A stretch of DNA of 64,000 nucleotides from Caballeronia humi (GTDB lineage Bacteria; Pseudomonadota; Gammaproteobacteria; Burkholderiales; Burkholderiaceae), in the NCBI RefSeq assembly GCF_001544475.1, contig NZ_FCNW02000026.1, positions 29,092 to 93,091 on the forward strand, given 5' to 3'. Shown piece by piece: positions 7,853 to 17,220 of this stretch. The notes under the pieces are model-generated. The model was not told the origin of the DNA and did no database searches. It was given only the letters and a program-made list of their open reading frames with translations. Position numbers and translations under genes: made by a program. The stretch's first letter is position 1. Every line of letters starts with the position of its first letter.

Positions 7853-8155
7853 ATGTACCACACCTTTCCTGACGAGTATGTCCGCGCGCAAATGGCCGTC
7901 GGCGCGATTGTGCTGTTCGGCGTGTTGCGCGTGGTCGGCGCGGCGATGGGCGCCGAGCGCGGCTGGCGTATGTCGACGGTCAATTGGTGCTTTATCGGCG
8001 CAGCGGTCATGTTCTGCTTGCCGCAACTCTTCGATCTGCTCGCTTTCGCGTTCGCGTCGCATAAGGCGTTCGTCGAACTTGAGGGCAAGGTGGTCGGTTG
8101 CGCGGTCGCGCTGTTCTTTGCGCCGATCGTGTGTCACAAGCTGGGGTATGAGTAG
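7853..8155 (+). CDS. small membrane protein of unknown function
   Basis: A 100-residue protein starting MYHTFPDEYVRA, with three hydrophobic stretches: about 13-33 (VGAIVLFGVLRVVGAAMG), 44-65 (NWCFIGAAVMFCLPQLFDLL) and 78-94 (VVGCAVALFFAPIVC). The ATG at 7853 is preceded by GAGAGACGAG. The protein is not recognised and no motif suggests activity; codon use and GC are like the neighbours, which supports a real gene. It converges with the CopD-like gene and stands alone, so context gives no clue to its job. Confidence 0.6.
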   Translation: MYHTFPDEYVRAQMAVGAIVLFGVLRVVGAAMGAERGWRMSTVNWCFIGAAVMFCLPQLFDLLAFAFASHKAFVELEGKVVGCAVALFFAPIVCHKLGYE

Positions 8156-8303
8156 CCGCCGGGCGTTGCTGACGGCTTGGCGGAGAAGACGGCAATTCAC
8201 GCGTGATGCCGCGACGCAAGGTCGAATATGTCGCTCGAAACGTCGATGAAACGACGAACTTACCGGGGCCAAAAGAGGTGCCTCAAGCGTCGAGCCGCAA
8301 CGG

Positions 8304-9239
8304 CTAACCGCCAACCGCAAACCCCGGCACGCTGTGCGACAGCACCGCCGCTGCCACAAACACCCCGATCATCAGCAACGCCTCGACGCGCATCACGCCC
8401 GTGAAGGTATGCGCATCGACGGTCGATGCCGTGCGCTGCAAACGCGGCAACGCCGACCAGCGATTCAGCGCACCGAACAGCAGCGCCGTGGCGACCAGCA
8501 CCGCTTTCACGATCAGCACGTGCCCCCAGATGCTCGCCTGCAGCACGCTCGCCGCGCCGCCGAGTCCGCGCACCGCGTTGAACACGCCCGTCGCGACGAC
8601 CAGCGCCACCGCGACCACCGCCACCTTCGACATGCGCCCCGCGAGGCGGATCAAGAACGCGCGCGCGAGTGACGTGCCGAGTGCCGGCAGCACCGCGAAC
8701 GCCCCCGCGATCACGATGCCGCCCCACACACCCGTCGCCAACAGATGCACGGTCTGCACGATTTCGGCGACGGAAAACGCGCCAGCATCGGCTGCATGCC
8801 CGACCGATGCCTTGCCCGCCGCCGCCACGATCGCCCCAAGCGCGGCGAACGCGAGCCTTCCGCCGCCCATCGACGCCCCCGACGCGCACGCGCACACGAG
8901 CAGCACGCTGCCGCCAAACGCAATCGCCCAACCCATGCCGGCATGCGTCGCGGTAAGCACAATCCAAACGGCGGAGCCCGCCTCGGCGACGGGCACGCCG
9001 CTCATCGAAGCCGCCTGCAGCCAGAGCGACGCGAGGTTCGCGAGCGCAAGCAGCAGCGCCCCGCCGATACCCACGCGCCACGCCCGCACCCAGCCGAAAC
9101 GCGCGGGCGACACGGGCGCAAACGCCTTCTCGCTCGATAGCCACGCGTTCATCAGCACGGCGCCGAGCACGCACGCGAACGCGATGTCGGCGAGCGCGGC
9201 GACTGCGACCTGCGCGAACCAGATCGGGTCGCCGTTCAT
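8304..9239 (-). CDS. CopD-family copper resistance membrane protein
   Basis: A 311-residue inner-membrane protein with about eight hydrophobic segments across its length and a CopD domain in the second half (signature features: H at IVQTVHLLATGVWGG and the HVLIVKAVLV segment). CopD relatives take part in copper movement across the inner membrane or in periplasmic copper handling, usually with the periplasmic protein CopC. No copC is visible nearby, so copper specificity rests on the family. ATG 9239 starts directly before the first span. The 490-base gap on its 5' side also serves the cytochrome genes, which it faces head-to-head. Confidence 0.8.
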   Translation of the reverse strand: MNGDPIWFAQVAVAALADIAFACVLGAVLMNAWLSSEKAFAPVSPARFGWVRAWRVGIGGALLLALANLASLWLQAASMSGVPVAEAGSAVWIVLTATHAGMGWAIAFGGSVLLVCACASGASMGGGRLAFAALGAIVAAAGKASVGHAADAGAFSVAEIVQTVHLLATGVWGGIVIAGAFAVLPALGTSLARAFLIRLAGRMSKVAVVAVALVVATGVFNAVRGLGGAASVLQASIWGHVLIVKAVLVATALLFGALNRWSALPRLQRTASTVDAHTFTGVMRVEALLMIGVFVAAAVLSHSVPGFAVGG

Positions 9240-9730
9240 GGGCGGCCCCGGAAAATAAGTAGCGAAACGAACGTCATTGGAGCGCGTTACGAGGACGATA
9301 GGGAGGGTTTAAGTACAACGCGAAACGTAAAGAACAGGCAGCGATCCGCCGCGAAGTCTAGTCGAAGGCGCGGACAGCGTGCACGTAATGAAACGCCTTG
9401 ATACTTTTCGCGGATGTCAGCCGGCGCCGCATCGGGTCGAATGTTTGTCGATGCCAACTATATGCAAAACACGCTACAAGCCCACCGGACGGGCTTGCCG
9501 GGCAACGCGAAGTCACGTGACAAATTGTCGCGGAAACGCCGCAGAGCCCGTCAGGAAAGGCTAAGCCCAAATAGTCATCATCATTCATCGATGATAGAAT
9601 GCCGGTCGCGTCGAAGGCTCCCGGAGCCTTTTGTGGTAGCAGTCCGCCACGTGTTCGCCACGTATCAGCAAGTCCTTTCGCACCGAGCCGAACGAAGCTC
9701 GGCAGGTCCCCGAATTTCATGGAGTGTCGC
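9240..9730. other. 490-base divergent intergenic region
   Basis: No gene is seen. Structures present: AAGCCC/GGGCTT hairpin around 9476-9495 without a T-run, the palindrome GTCACGTGAC (9512-9521), and an extended -10 element TGATAGAAT (9592-9600), which would start a transcript about 120 bases before the diheme cytochrome gene. The long leader has further short inverted repeats (for example CGAGCC/GGCTCG-like words at about 9690-9700). No riboswitch family was recognised. Confidence 0.35.
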
Positions 9731-10462
9731 GTGTCTTCAAGACGCAATTTCCGTCCGCTGCTCGCCTCGTTGCTCGGCCTGGCACTGATTGGCAGCGCCG
9801 GCATTTTCAATGCCGCGCAGGCGCAAACCCAGCCGATCGCACCCGACACCATGGCCGCTCGCGTGCAAGGCTGTACGGCGTGCCACGGCGTGCATGGTGA
9901 AGGCACGGACAACGACTATTTCCCGCGTCTTGCCGGCAAGCCCGCCGACTATCTGTACAACCAGTTGCAGAATTTCCGTGAAGGGCGCCGCAAGTACCCG
10001 CCGATGAACTACCTCGTCACGTATCTCTCCGACGACTATCTGCACAAGATCGCCGAGTACTTCTCGCAACAGCGCCCGCCGTACCCGCCGCCCACGAAGA
10101 GCAACGTGTCGCCCGCGACGATCGCGCGCGGCCAGCAAATCGTGCTCAACGGCGACGCAGGCAAGCAGATTCCCGCTTGCGCGGCCTGCCACGGCAAGTC
10201 GCTGACCGGCATGCAGCCGGCCATTCCAGGTCTCGTCGGTCTGCATTCGGACTACATCAGCGCGCAGATCGGCGCATGGCGTTCGGGCACGCGGCACGCG
10301 AAAGCGCCTGATTGCATGCAGCAGATCGCCACCCGCCTGACGGACGACGACGTCACCGCCGTCGCCGCATGGCTCTCGACGCAAACCGCACCCGCCAACC
10401 CGGTGCCCGCGCCCGCTGGCTCGTTGAAGATGCCGCTGACCTGCGGCAGCGAACCGCATTAA
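9731..10462 (+). CDS. diheme cytochrome c, periplasmic
   Basis: A 243-residue exported protein. After the signal peptide (SRRNFRPLLASLLGLALIG, cleaved near AQAQ) there are two class I cytochrome c domains with haem sites CTACH and CAACH; the axial methionines are probably in YPPMNYL and in the second half around DCMQQ. This arrangement resembles cytochrome c4-type electron carriers. GTG 9731 is chosen because GGAG stands 6 bases upstream; ATG 9719 has no such site and would only add four residues. It ends 21 bases before the triheme cytochrome gene, so the two are one operon and probably pass electrons to each other and then to a terminal oxidase. Confidence 0.85.
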   Translation: MSSRRNFRPLLASLLGLALIGSAGIFNAAQAQTQPIAPDTMAARVQGCTACHGVHGEGTDNDYFPRLAGKPADYLYNQLQNFREGRRKYPPMNYLVTYLSDDYLHKIAEYFSQQRPPYPPPTKSNVSPATIARGQQIVLNGDAGKQIPACAACHGKSLTGMQPAIPGLVGLHSDYISAQIGAWRSGTRHAKAPDCMQQIATRLTDDDVTAVAAWLSTQTAPANPVPAPAGSLKMPLTCGSEPH

Positions 10463-10483
10463 GGCGTGAGGAGCGACCACAAA

Positions 10484-11779
10484 ATGAAACGCAAGTCCCT
10501 GTTCGCACTCTCGGCTGTCGTCGTGGCAGCCGTCGCAGCCGGCGCCGTCCTCTGGTCTGGCGGCAACAACCTCCATTCGGGCGGCGCCATCGCGGCCACG
10601 CCCGCGGACAAAGCCGCGCTCGTCAAGCAAGGCGAGTATCTCGCCCGCGCCGGCGACTGTATCGCATGCCACACGGTGCGCGGCGGCAAGGAATTCGCCG
10701 GCGGCCTGCCGATGGCCACGCCGTTCGGCACGATGTTCACTCCGAACATCACGCCCGACGACCAATATGGCATCGGCAAATGGACATCGGACGACTTCTA
10801 CCGCGCGATGCATACCGGCCGGTCGAAGGACGGCAGTCTGCTCTACCCCGGCTTCCCATTCACGAGCTACACGAAGGTCACGCGCGCGGATTCGGACGCG
10901 ATTTACGCGTACCTGCGTTCGGTGTCGCCGGTGTCGGTGGCAAGCCGTCCGCATGAACTGCGCTTCCCGTTCAACAACCGCAACCTGCTGATCGGCTGGC
11001 GCACGCTGTTCTTCTCGGAAGGCGAGTACAAGCCGGACCCGACGAAGTCGGTCGAATGGAACCGCGGCGCGTATCTCGTCGAAGGCCTGGGCCACTGCGC
11101 GATGTGTCACACCTCAATCAACGCGATGGGCGGCCCGGTCAACTCGGCGGCGTTCGCTGGCGGCCTGATCCCGCTGCAAAACTGGTACGCGCCGTCGCTG
11201 ACGTCGAACAAGGAAGCCGGCTTGGGCGACTGGGACATCAAGGACATCAACGACCTGTTGAAAACCGGCGTGTCGCAGCGCGGCGCGGTGTTTGGCCCGA
11301 TGGCGGAAGTGGTCCACAACAGCCTGCAATACATGACGGACGCGGACATCAACGCGATGTCGACGTATCTCAAGTCGATTCCGCAGAAGAACGAAGCGCC
11401 GGAAACGATGCAGCTCGAAACGTCCGAGAAGTTCGGCACCGAGCTGATGCAGATGGGCCAGAAGGTCTACACCGAGAACTGCGCGAAGTGTCACGCGGAG
11501 AACGGTCTGGGCAAGCCGCCGGCCTATCCGCCGCTCGCGAACAACCCGTCGATCCAGATGCAATCGGCCGTCAACCCGATCCGCATGACGCTGAACGGCG
11601 GCTATCCGCCGAGCACCGGCGGCAACCCGATGCCGCACGGCATGCCGCCGTTCGCGCAGGCGCTGTCGGATACGGAAGTGGCCGCGGTGGTGACGTACAT
11701 TCGTCGTTCGTGGGGCAACCACGGCACGCCGGTGTCGCCGCAGCAGGTCAGCAACCTGCGTTCGGCGCCGCTCGACTGA
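10484..11779 (+). CDS. triheme cytochrome c, alcohol/gluconate dehydrogenase subunit type
   Basis: A 431-residue protein with an N-terminal signal or anchor (about residues 5-27) and three cytochrome c domains whose haem sites are CIACH, CAMCH and CAKCH. Length and spacing match the membrane-bound cytochrome subunit of PQQ or flavin dehydrogenases (AdhB, gluconate 2-dehydrogenase subunit c). It carries electrons from such enzymes to ubiquinone or oxidase. The ATG follows GTGAGGAG. No dehydrogenase gene is next to it; the only partner in the operon is the diheme cytochrome upstream, so its electron donor is unknown from this window. Confidence 0.85.
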   Translation: MKRKSLFALSAVVVAAVAAGAVLWSGGNNLHSGGAIAATPADKAALVKQGEYLARAGDCIACHTVRGGKEFAGGLPMATPFGTMFTPNITPDDQYGIGKWTSDDFYRAMHTGRSKDGSLLYPGFPFTSYTKVTRADSDAIYAYLRSVSPVSVASRPHELRFPFNNRNLLIGWRTLFFSEGEYKPDPTKSVEWNRGAYLVEGLGHCAMCHTSINAMGGPVNSAAFAGGLIPLQNWYAPSLTSNKEAGLGDWDIKDINDLLKTGVSQRGAVFGPMAEVVHNSLQYMTDADINAMSTYLKSIPQKNEAPETMQLETSEKFGTELMQMGQKVYTENCAKCHAENGLGKPPAYPPLANNPSIQMQSAVNPIRMTLNGGYPPSTGGNPMPHGMPPFAQALSDTEVAAVVTYIRRSWGNHGTPVSPQQVSNLRSAPLD

Positions 11780-11912
11780 GCCATTCGCCGCAAGGGCGTA
11801 CAATAGACGCTGGGGCGCAGCCTTGAAGCCGGGGCCGCGCCCCTTGTCTTTTATACGCAGCAGTTCACGTGGCGTCCGCGAGGCTTCATGCGGGCGCGCG
11901 ACGAGGAGGCGA

Positions 11913-12533
11913 ATGCATTTTGGTGAGCGGTTCAACAGCATCAGTCATCTGATCGGCACGGTGCTGTCAGTGGCGGGACTGGCGGCGCTCGTCACGATGG
12001 CGTCGATGGAGGGTGATCCGTACAAGGTGGTGAGCTTCGCCGTCTATGGCGCGATGCTCTTCGCGCTGTACCTGATCTCCACGCTGTATCACTGGGCGCG
12101 CAACCCGCGCGTCAAGGCAATACTGCAAAAATGCGATCATTCGGCAATCTACTTGCTGATCGCAGGCAGCTACACCCCGTTTGCGCTCGTGACATTGCGC
12201 GGTCCGTGGGGCTGGTCGCTGTTCGGCGTAAGCTGGGGGCTGGCCGCCTTCGGCATCGTGCAGGAACTCACGCTCGGGCGCCGAACCCGCAGCGTTTCGA
12301 TGGTGCTTTACGTGTTGATGGGCTGGCTCGCGCTCGTAGCCGTCCGTCCGCTCGTTTCGGCGCTGCCGCCCGCAGGCACTGCGTGGCTGGTGGCGGGCGG
12401 CGTGATCTATAGCGCCGGTATCTACTTTTTCATCAACGACGAGCGCATCCGGCACGGCCACGGTATCTGGCACCTGTTCGTGCTGGCAGGCAGCTTGTGT
12501 CAATTTGTCAGCGTTGCGCGCTACGTCGCCTGA
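11913..12533 (+). CDS. hemolysin III family membrane protein (PAQR, YqfA-like)
   Basis: A 206-residue protein with seven hydrophobic segments. Family marks are FNSISHLIG at the start, STLYHW in the second to third span, KCDHSAIYLLIAGSYTPF in the middle, and HGIWHLFVLAGS at the end; the conserved S-H...D...H-H residues form a metal site in the PAQR fold. Despite the historic name, cytolysis is shown for few members and bacterial homologues are linked to membrane fluidity. ATG 11913 sits 3 bases after GAGGAGG; in-frame upstream codons from 11823 lack a site. A TACAAT box at 11799-11804 may be its promoter. Confidence 0.85.
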   Translation: MHFGERFNSISHLIGTVLSVAGLAALVTMASMEGDPYKVVSFAVYGAMLFALYLISTLYHWARNPRVKAILQKCDHSAIYLLIAGSYTPFALVTLRGPWGWSLFGVSWGLAAFGIVQELTLGRRTRSVSMVLYVLMGWLALVAVRPLVSALPPAGTAWLVAGGVIYSAGIYFFINDERIRHGHGIWHLFVLAGSLCQFVSVARYVA

Positions 12534-12787
12534 AGGCGCGTACGGCGCGCGCAGTGCCTGACACGCGAAACGCATCACGGCGTTTCAGATGCAACTTAAC
12601 GCCAGTCGACGTGTCTTGATAGCGCGTCGAACTTCGCGGCATCTTTCCAGACGCCCGGTGAATGCACCGGTCGCCATGCCGCCCGATTTCTTCGATCGTC
12701 GTACGCGCGCTGATTTCAGCGCAACAGTCCGCATTTGCGGGCAACAAGCGTCAGCGCCGGTCGTCATACCGAATTTGCAAACAATCT

Positions 12788-14260
12788 ATGTCTTTTGATT
12801 CCCTCGGCCTGTCCGAACCCCTGCTGCGTGCCGTCAACGAACTCGGTTACAGCACCCCGACGCCTATCCAGCTCCAGGCGATTCCCGCCGTCCTAAACGG
12901 CGGCGACCTGCTTGCCGGCGCGCAAACCGGCACCGGCAAGACGGCCGGCTTTACCTTGCCGATCCTGCAGCGCCTGTCGCAAATGGCGCCGCCCGCCGCC
13001 GGGGCCAAGCGCCACGTGCGCGCGCTGATCCTCACGCCGACGCGCGAACTTGCCGCCCAGGTCGAGGAAAGCGTGCGCGCCTACGGCAAGTACATGAAGC
13101 TGAAGTCGACGGTGATGTTCGGCGGCGTCGGCATCAACCCGCAGATCGATGCTTTGAAGCGCGGCGTCGATATCGTCGTGGCGACGCCTGGGCGTCTGCT
13201 CGACCACATGCAGCAGAAGACGATCGACGTGTCGCATCTCGAAATCCTCGTGCTCGACGAAGCCGACCGCATGCTCGACATGGGCTTCATCCACGACATC
13301 AAGCGCGTGCTCGCGAAGCTGCCGCCGAAGCGCCAGAACCTGCTCTTCTCGGCCACGTTCTCGGATGAAATCAAGACGCTCGCCGACAACTTGCTCGATT
13401 CGCCGGCGTTGATCGAAGTCGCGCGCCGCAACACGACGGCCGAGCGCATCGAGCAGAAGATCTATCCCGTCGATCGCGACAAGAAGCGCGAATTGCTCAC
13501 GCACCTGATCAAGCAGAACAACTGGTTCCAGGTGCTCGTGTTCACGCGCACGAAGCACGGCGCGAACCGGCTGGCCGAGCAGCTCGGCAAGGACGGCATC
13601 AGCGCACTCGCGATTCACGGCAACAAGAGCCAGTCGGCGCGTACGCGCGCGCTCGCCGAGTTCAAGGGCGAGACGCTGCAGGTGCTGGTCGCGACCGATA
13701 TCGCCGCGCGCGGTATCGATATCGATCAACTGCCGCACGTCGTGAACTACGACCTGCCGAACGTGCCGGAAGACTATGTCCACCGGATCGGCCGTACGGG
13801 GCGCGCGGGCGCGACGGGCGAGGCGGTGTCGCTCGTGTGCGTCGATGAGCATCAGTTGCTGAAGGATATCGAGCGGCTCATCAAGCGGCCGATTCCGCAG
13901 GAAATCATCGCCGGATTCGAGCCGGACCCGCATGCAAAGGCAGAACCGATCCAGCGCCGCAGCCAGGGCGGCGGCGGTGGCGGTGGCCAGCGCGCGCCGC
14001 GTCAGGGCGCGCCACGACGCGATGGCGCGAAGCCGGCTCATGCGAACGGCGGTGGAAACGGCGGCAAGAAGCCTGCCCCGACCAAGCCGAACGGCAACTC
14101 GAGCGCCCCGCGCAAAGCCGATGCGCCGCGTCCCGCGCATTCGAATGGTCAGCGCAATGGACCGGCGGGTGGCGCTGCGCTGCTCGGCGGCAAGCCGCGC
14201 GGCGATGGCACCGGTGCTGGCCGCCGCGACACGCCGCGTTCGGGGCAGCGCGGCCGCTGA
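12788..14260 (+). CDS. rhlE: DEAD-box RNA helicase RhlE
   Basis: A 490-residue ATP-dependent RNA helicase. The two RecA-like domains show Q motif (PTPIQLQAIP), AQTGTGKT, PTRELAAQ, TPGRLLD, DEAD at residues 157-160, SAT, VATDIAARGIDI and HRIGRTGRAG. The last 100 residues form a basic, glycine/alanine/proline-rich tail that in RhlE proteins contacts RNA and varies widely. RhlE acts in ribosome maturation and mRNA turnover. ATG 12788 gives the typical MSFDSLGL N terminus; an in-frame ATG at 12662 would add a tail unlike any helicase. A single gene with 254 bases of 5' space, where no clear regulatory element was found. Confidence 0.95.
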   Translation: MSFDSLGLSEPLLRAVNELGYSTPTPIQLQAIPAVLNGGDLLAGAQTGTGKTAGFTLPILQRLSQMAPPAAGAKRHVRALILTPTRELAAQVEESVRAYGKYMKLKSTVMFGGVGINPQIDALKRGVDIVVATPGRLLDHMQQKTIDVSHLEILVLDEADRMLDMGFIHDIKRVLAKLPPKRQNLLFSATFSDEIKTLADNLLDSPALIEVARRNTTAERIEQKIYPVDRDKKRELLTHLIKQNNWFQVLVFTRTKHGANRLAEQLGKDGISALAIHGNKSQSARTRALAEFKGETLQVLVATDIAARGIDIDQLPHVVNYDLPNVPEDYVHRIGRTGRAGATGEAVSLVCVDEHQLLKDIERLIKRPIPQEIIAGFEPDPHAKAEPIQRRSQGGGGGGGQRAPRQGAPRRDGAKPAHANGGGNGGKKPAPTKPNGNSSAPRKADAPRPAHSNGQRNGPAGGAALLGGKPRGDGTGAGRRDTPRSGQRGR

Positions 14261-14307
14261 TCGCGTAGCTAGAAAGGGCGCGGCTTCTTAAAAGCCGCGC
14301 CAGACAA

Positions 14308-14820
14308 TCAAGCGGCGGCGCTCGCCGCCCGCTTCAGCATCTCGACCTGCGCGCGCCAGCGCGTCGTCACGGTCTCACTTTCCACCAGCTCGAAACAAAT
14401 CCCGCTCGTCAGCCGCGCATAGCCGACGCGCTGCAGTTCGCCCGTCTCTATCGTCGCGACGAAACACGCGAGCGACACGTCGTCGAGCGCGACCGCGCGG
14501 GCCTCAAGCTGGACCTGGAAGAACGCTTCGTCGAATACGAAGGTGAGCGTGGCGCGCCTCGTCGACTTGATCGCCTGCGCCGCGCGCGAGTTCGACCACA
14601 ACGCAAAGCACAGAGTGCGCGGATCGGGCGCGAACAATTCGCCGAGACTCAGAAGCGACGTCCGTACGCGACCGGCTTCGTCGACGGCGAGCAGTGACGC
14701 CGTGAAGCCGCCCTTCGTCTCGATCAACGTGCCGTCGAAAAGCGTGCGCAATTCTGGCGGCCATTCGTCGAACGCGATCTGTTCGACAGGGTGCGTGCCG
14801 GGCGATGGGGAATCGGTCAT
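14308..14820 (-). CDS. PNPOx-fold (FMN-binding split-barrel) family protein
   Basis: A 170-residue protein with the pattern of the pyridoxamine 5'-phosphate oxidase-like split barrel: an N-terminal strand region SLLAVDEAGRVRTSLLSLGE, then ALWSNSRAAQAIKSTRRATLTFV, where the basic residues would meet the FMN phosphate, and VQLEARAVAL. Many such proteins are flavin or haem binding and of unknown role. It lacks the C-terminal PNPOx dimerisation domain, so it is not PdxH. It is 73 bases downstream of the ferritin-like gene on the same strand and may share its transcript. Confidence 0.65.
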   Translation of the reverse strand: MTDSPSPGTHPVEQIAFDEWPPELRTLFDGTLIETKGGFTASLLAVDEAGRVRTSLLSLGELFAPDPRTLCFALWSNSRAAQAIKSTRRATLTFVFDEAFFQVQLEARAVALDDVSLACFVATIETGELQRVGYARLTSGICFELVESETVTTRWRAQVEMLKRAASAAA

Positions 14821-14893
14821 GTGCGTTCTCGTCGGAGGATGGGGACCACGAGCAGCAGGCCCCGAGCTTCAGCCAACAGCCAGCCTTTTAAGA

Positions 14894-15721
14894 CTAACGG
14901 AAGAACACGTGCTGCGTAATCTTCGCAAGCGGGTAATGCACACCCGGCTGGATGCGCGCCGGCAAATCGAGCGGCTTGAGCAGCATCTTGATGCACATGT
15001 CCGCGGAGAGATTGCGCTTCACCAGCTTGTTCACACGCGCGGACAGATCGCGGTTGTACGCGGAATCGCGCGCGCGGTCCGGGTAGCGGATCGCGAACAC
15101 ATGCCGCAGTGCGATCTCCGAGTCCTCGTTCTTCATTTCCAGCACGCGCCGCAGCAGTGCGCCGAGCACGGCCATGCGCCCGTTGCTTTCAATCTTGTTG
15201 TACTTTTTGAAGAAGCGGAAAAAATGCTTGTAGTGGCGGACTTCGTCGGTACGGATGTTGTCAGTGATCTGCTTGAGCACCGGTTCGTCGGAGCATTGAT
15301 TGATCGCGCGATACAGCGTCGCTGTCCCCGTCTCAACGACACAGCGCGCAACCATCTCCAGCGCCCGCTTCTTCTCGAAGTCCTCCATCGAACAGGTCAG
15401 CGAATATTCGGCGAAGAAGTTCTTGAACGCGGTGTCCCAATCGAACTCGGGCCACACGTGATGAATGTAGCTTTTCAGCGCGCGCCCATGCTGCATTTCC
15501 TCGGGTTCCCACTCGTTGATGAGCCAGGCGGAGATTTCGGGATCGTCGTTGAAGTAACTGCTGAGATTGCTCGTGTAAAGATCTGTGCCGCTCTCGATGA
15601 ACGAGCAGGCGCATAACAACAAAAGAAGATGCTCGTTCGAAACCGCCTTGCTCCGGTCGATCCGGCTCAAGTCGATGTCCTCGATTCGCCAGGGCATCAC
15701 ATGGCTACTGTCGGTGTGCAT
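14894..15721 (-). CDS. ferritin-like diiron four-helix-bundle protein
   Basis: A 275-residue protein with the diiron ligand set of the ferritin/acyl-ACP-desaturase superfamily: glutamate in SFIESG, EEMQH (ExxH), glutamate in VETGTA, and DEVRH (ExxH). The four motifs fall at helix spacing, about residues 43, 75-79, 120 and 150. The C-terminal third (rich in K/R, RDLSARVNKLVKRNL) is an added helical part. Homologues are annotated ferritin-like or fatty-acid-desaturase-like; iron storage, peroxide handling or hydroxylation are all possible. GTG or ATG choices are limited: ATG 15721 is followed by a second ATG 8 codons on, and either is plausible. The 424-base gap to glpR is its 5' region. Confidence 0.72.
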   Translation of the reverse strand: MHTDSSHVMPWRIEDIDLSRIDRSKAVSNEHLLLLLCACSFIESGTDLYTSNLSSYFNDDPEISAWLINEWEPEEMQHGRALKSYIHHVWPEFDWDTAFKNFFAEYSLTCSMEDFEKKRALEMVARCVVETGTATLYRAINQCSDEPVLKQITDNIRTDEVRHYKHFFRFFKKYNKIESNGRMAVLGALLRRVLEMKNEDSEIALRHVFAIRYPDRARDSAYNRDLSARVNKLVKRNLSADMCIKMLLKPLDLPARIQPGVHYPLAKITQHVFFR

Positions 15722-16070
15722 TTATCGCGCTCCAAGCTGTACTGAACCCATCGCGGCCGGGGATGATGGCCGGGGTTCAGACAAGCCGCGGACGGGTCAG
15801 CCGCGGCGTCGTCAAAGTGATACGGCTCTTTTTCCATCTTAGCCGTCCTGCAATGAGTTTGCAGATTACTCAGAGACTCGCGTATTGCAGACACAGTTCC
15901 TAAACAGGACGCGTTATTGAGCACAATTCGTCAGATCGCACGCCGTTTCGAGCGATTCGGCTATTTTGAAATGGATTGTCCGTAAGCCATGAAAGCGAAC
16001 TCCCTGAAGCGCCGTATGTTCGCTAACGGACTCAAGGACCGCGCTCGTGAACGTCCGAAGTCGAACGTCG

Positions 16071-16090
16071 TCTCGTTCGTTCGAACATTT
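16071..16090. promoter_or_regulatory. GlpR operator candidate before glpR
   Basis: The segment holds GTTCGTTCGAACATTT, with the half-palindrome TTCGAA. The nine bases TCGAACATT (16081-16089) recur exactly before glpD at 18030-18038. DeoR-type GlpR proteins bind such TTCGAA-centred sites, so autoregulation of glpR together with control of glpD is the likely meaning. Confidence 0.45.
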
Positions 16091-16145
16091 CCAACTTACA
16101 ATACCGCTACCAAAACGATGCGCTCGCTCGCAAAAGAACATCGCC

Positions 16146-16925
16146 ATGACACGAGACCCCCGCCTCACCTTGAACGCGCGACAGCAGGAACTGCTCGACT
16201 GGGTGCAGCGCGATGGCTTCGTGACCGTCGACGATCTGGCGGCGCACTTCGACGTCACGCCGCAAACCATCCGCCGCGACGTCAACTGGCTCTCCGACAT
16301 GAACCTGCTGCGTCGGTATCACGGTGGCGCGAGCCTGCCGACGAGCTCGGAAAACGTCTCCTACACCGCCCGCCAGCGCATGTTCCACGACGAAAAGCGC
16401 CGCATCGCGACGCTCGTCGCCACGCATATTCCCGACCAGGCTTCGCTTTTCATCAACCTCGGCACGACGACCGAGGAAGTCGCGCGGGCGCTCAACCGTC
16501 ATCGCGGACTGCGCGTGATCACGAACAACCTGAACGTCGCGAGCTTGATGGGCGGCTATCCGGACTGCGAGGTGCTGGTGACGGGTGGCATCGTGCGTCC
16601 GTGGGACAAGGGCATCGTCGGCGAACTGGCGATCGATTTCATCCGTCAGTTCAAGGTGGACTTCGCGATCATCGGGACGTCGAGCATCGAGGAGGACGGC
16701 ACGCTGCGCGATTTCGATACGCGGGAAGTGCGCGTGGCCGAAGCGATCATCCAGCACGCGCGCACGGTTTTCCTCGCCGCCGATCACTCGAAGTTCGGCC
16801 GTCCCGCGCTCGTGCGCCTCGGCCACCTGAACCAGATCCACGCCCTCTTCACCGATGCCCCCACGCCGCCCGAGATGGCCGACGCCCTCGCCTCCGCCAA
16901 TACGCAGGTGTATATCGCCGAATAG
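16146..16925 (+). CDS. glpR: glycerol-3-phosphate regulon repressor GlpR (DeoR family)
   Basis: A 259-residue repressor. The N-terminal helix-turn-helix is VTVDDLAAHFDVTPQTIRRD and the C-terminal DeoR sensor domain shows LGTTTEEVARAL, ITNNLNVASLM, VTGG and ADHSKFGRPALVR. In relatives glycerol 3-phosphate or a related phosphosugar releases it from DNA. ATG 16146 gives the normal start; longer in-frame forms extend through the promoter. The structural genes glpD and glpK lie 1.2 kb downstream on the same strand, separated by two small unrelated genes. Confidence 0.92.
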   Translation: MTRDPRLTLNARQQELLDWVQRDGFVTVDDLAAHFDVTPQTIRRDVNWLSDMNLLRRYHGGASLPTSSENVSYTARQRMFHDEKRRIATLVATHIPDQASLFINLGTTTEEVARALNRHRGLRVITNNLNVASLMGGYPDCEVLVTGGIVRPWDKGIVGELAIDFIRQFKVDFAIIGTSSIEEDGTLRDFDTREVRVAEAIIQHARTVFLAADHSKFGRPALVRLGHLNQIHALFTDAPTPPEMADALASANTQVYIAE

Positions 16926-17220
16926 TGGCGTCTGCGAAAACCCGCGCCGTTGTGTGCACTGCGGCAAGAAGCTAAGGTAATTTCTCCGAATCCGCGCGTC
17001 GCTCGAACCGCTTTCGCATCTCGAAAAAGTCAAACCCAATATTTTGAGAGAAGCGTTTGCCACTCGTCTGACACTTGAATAGAATCCGAATTCCCGGCAC
17101 CCGCAATTCAACAACAACGCGTCTGCCCGGCTAATTGCAGTTCCCCCAGCAAAGTTTCGAGCACCGAGCACCGGTTCGCACCGGGCATCTGTGCCGTACT
17201 GTCGTCATGGAGAACACGAG

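Noticed and set aside
9358..9912. 184-codon minus-strand frame in front of the diheme cytochrome
   Set aside because: Overlaps the cytochrome gene's own start and signal peptide in reverse; no start signal.
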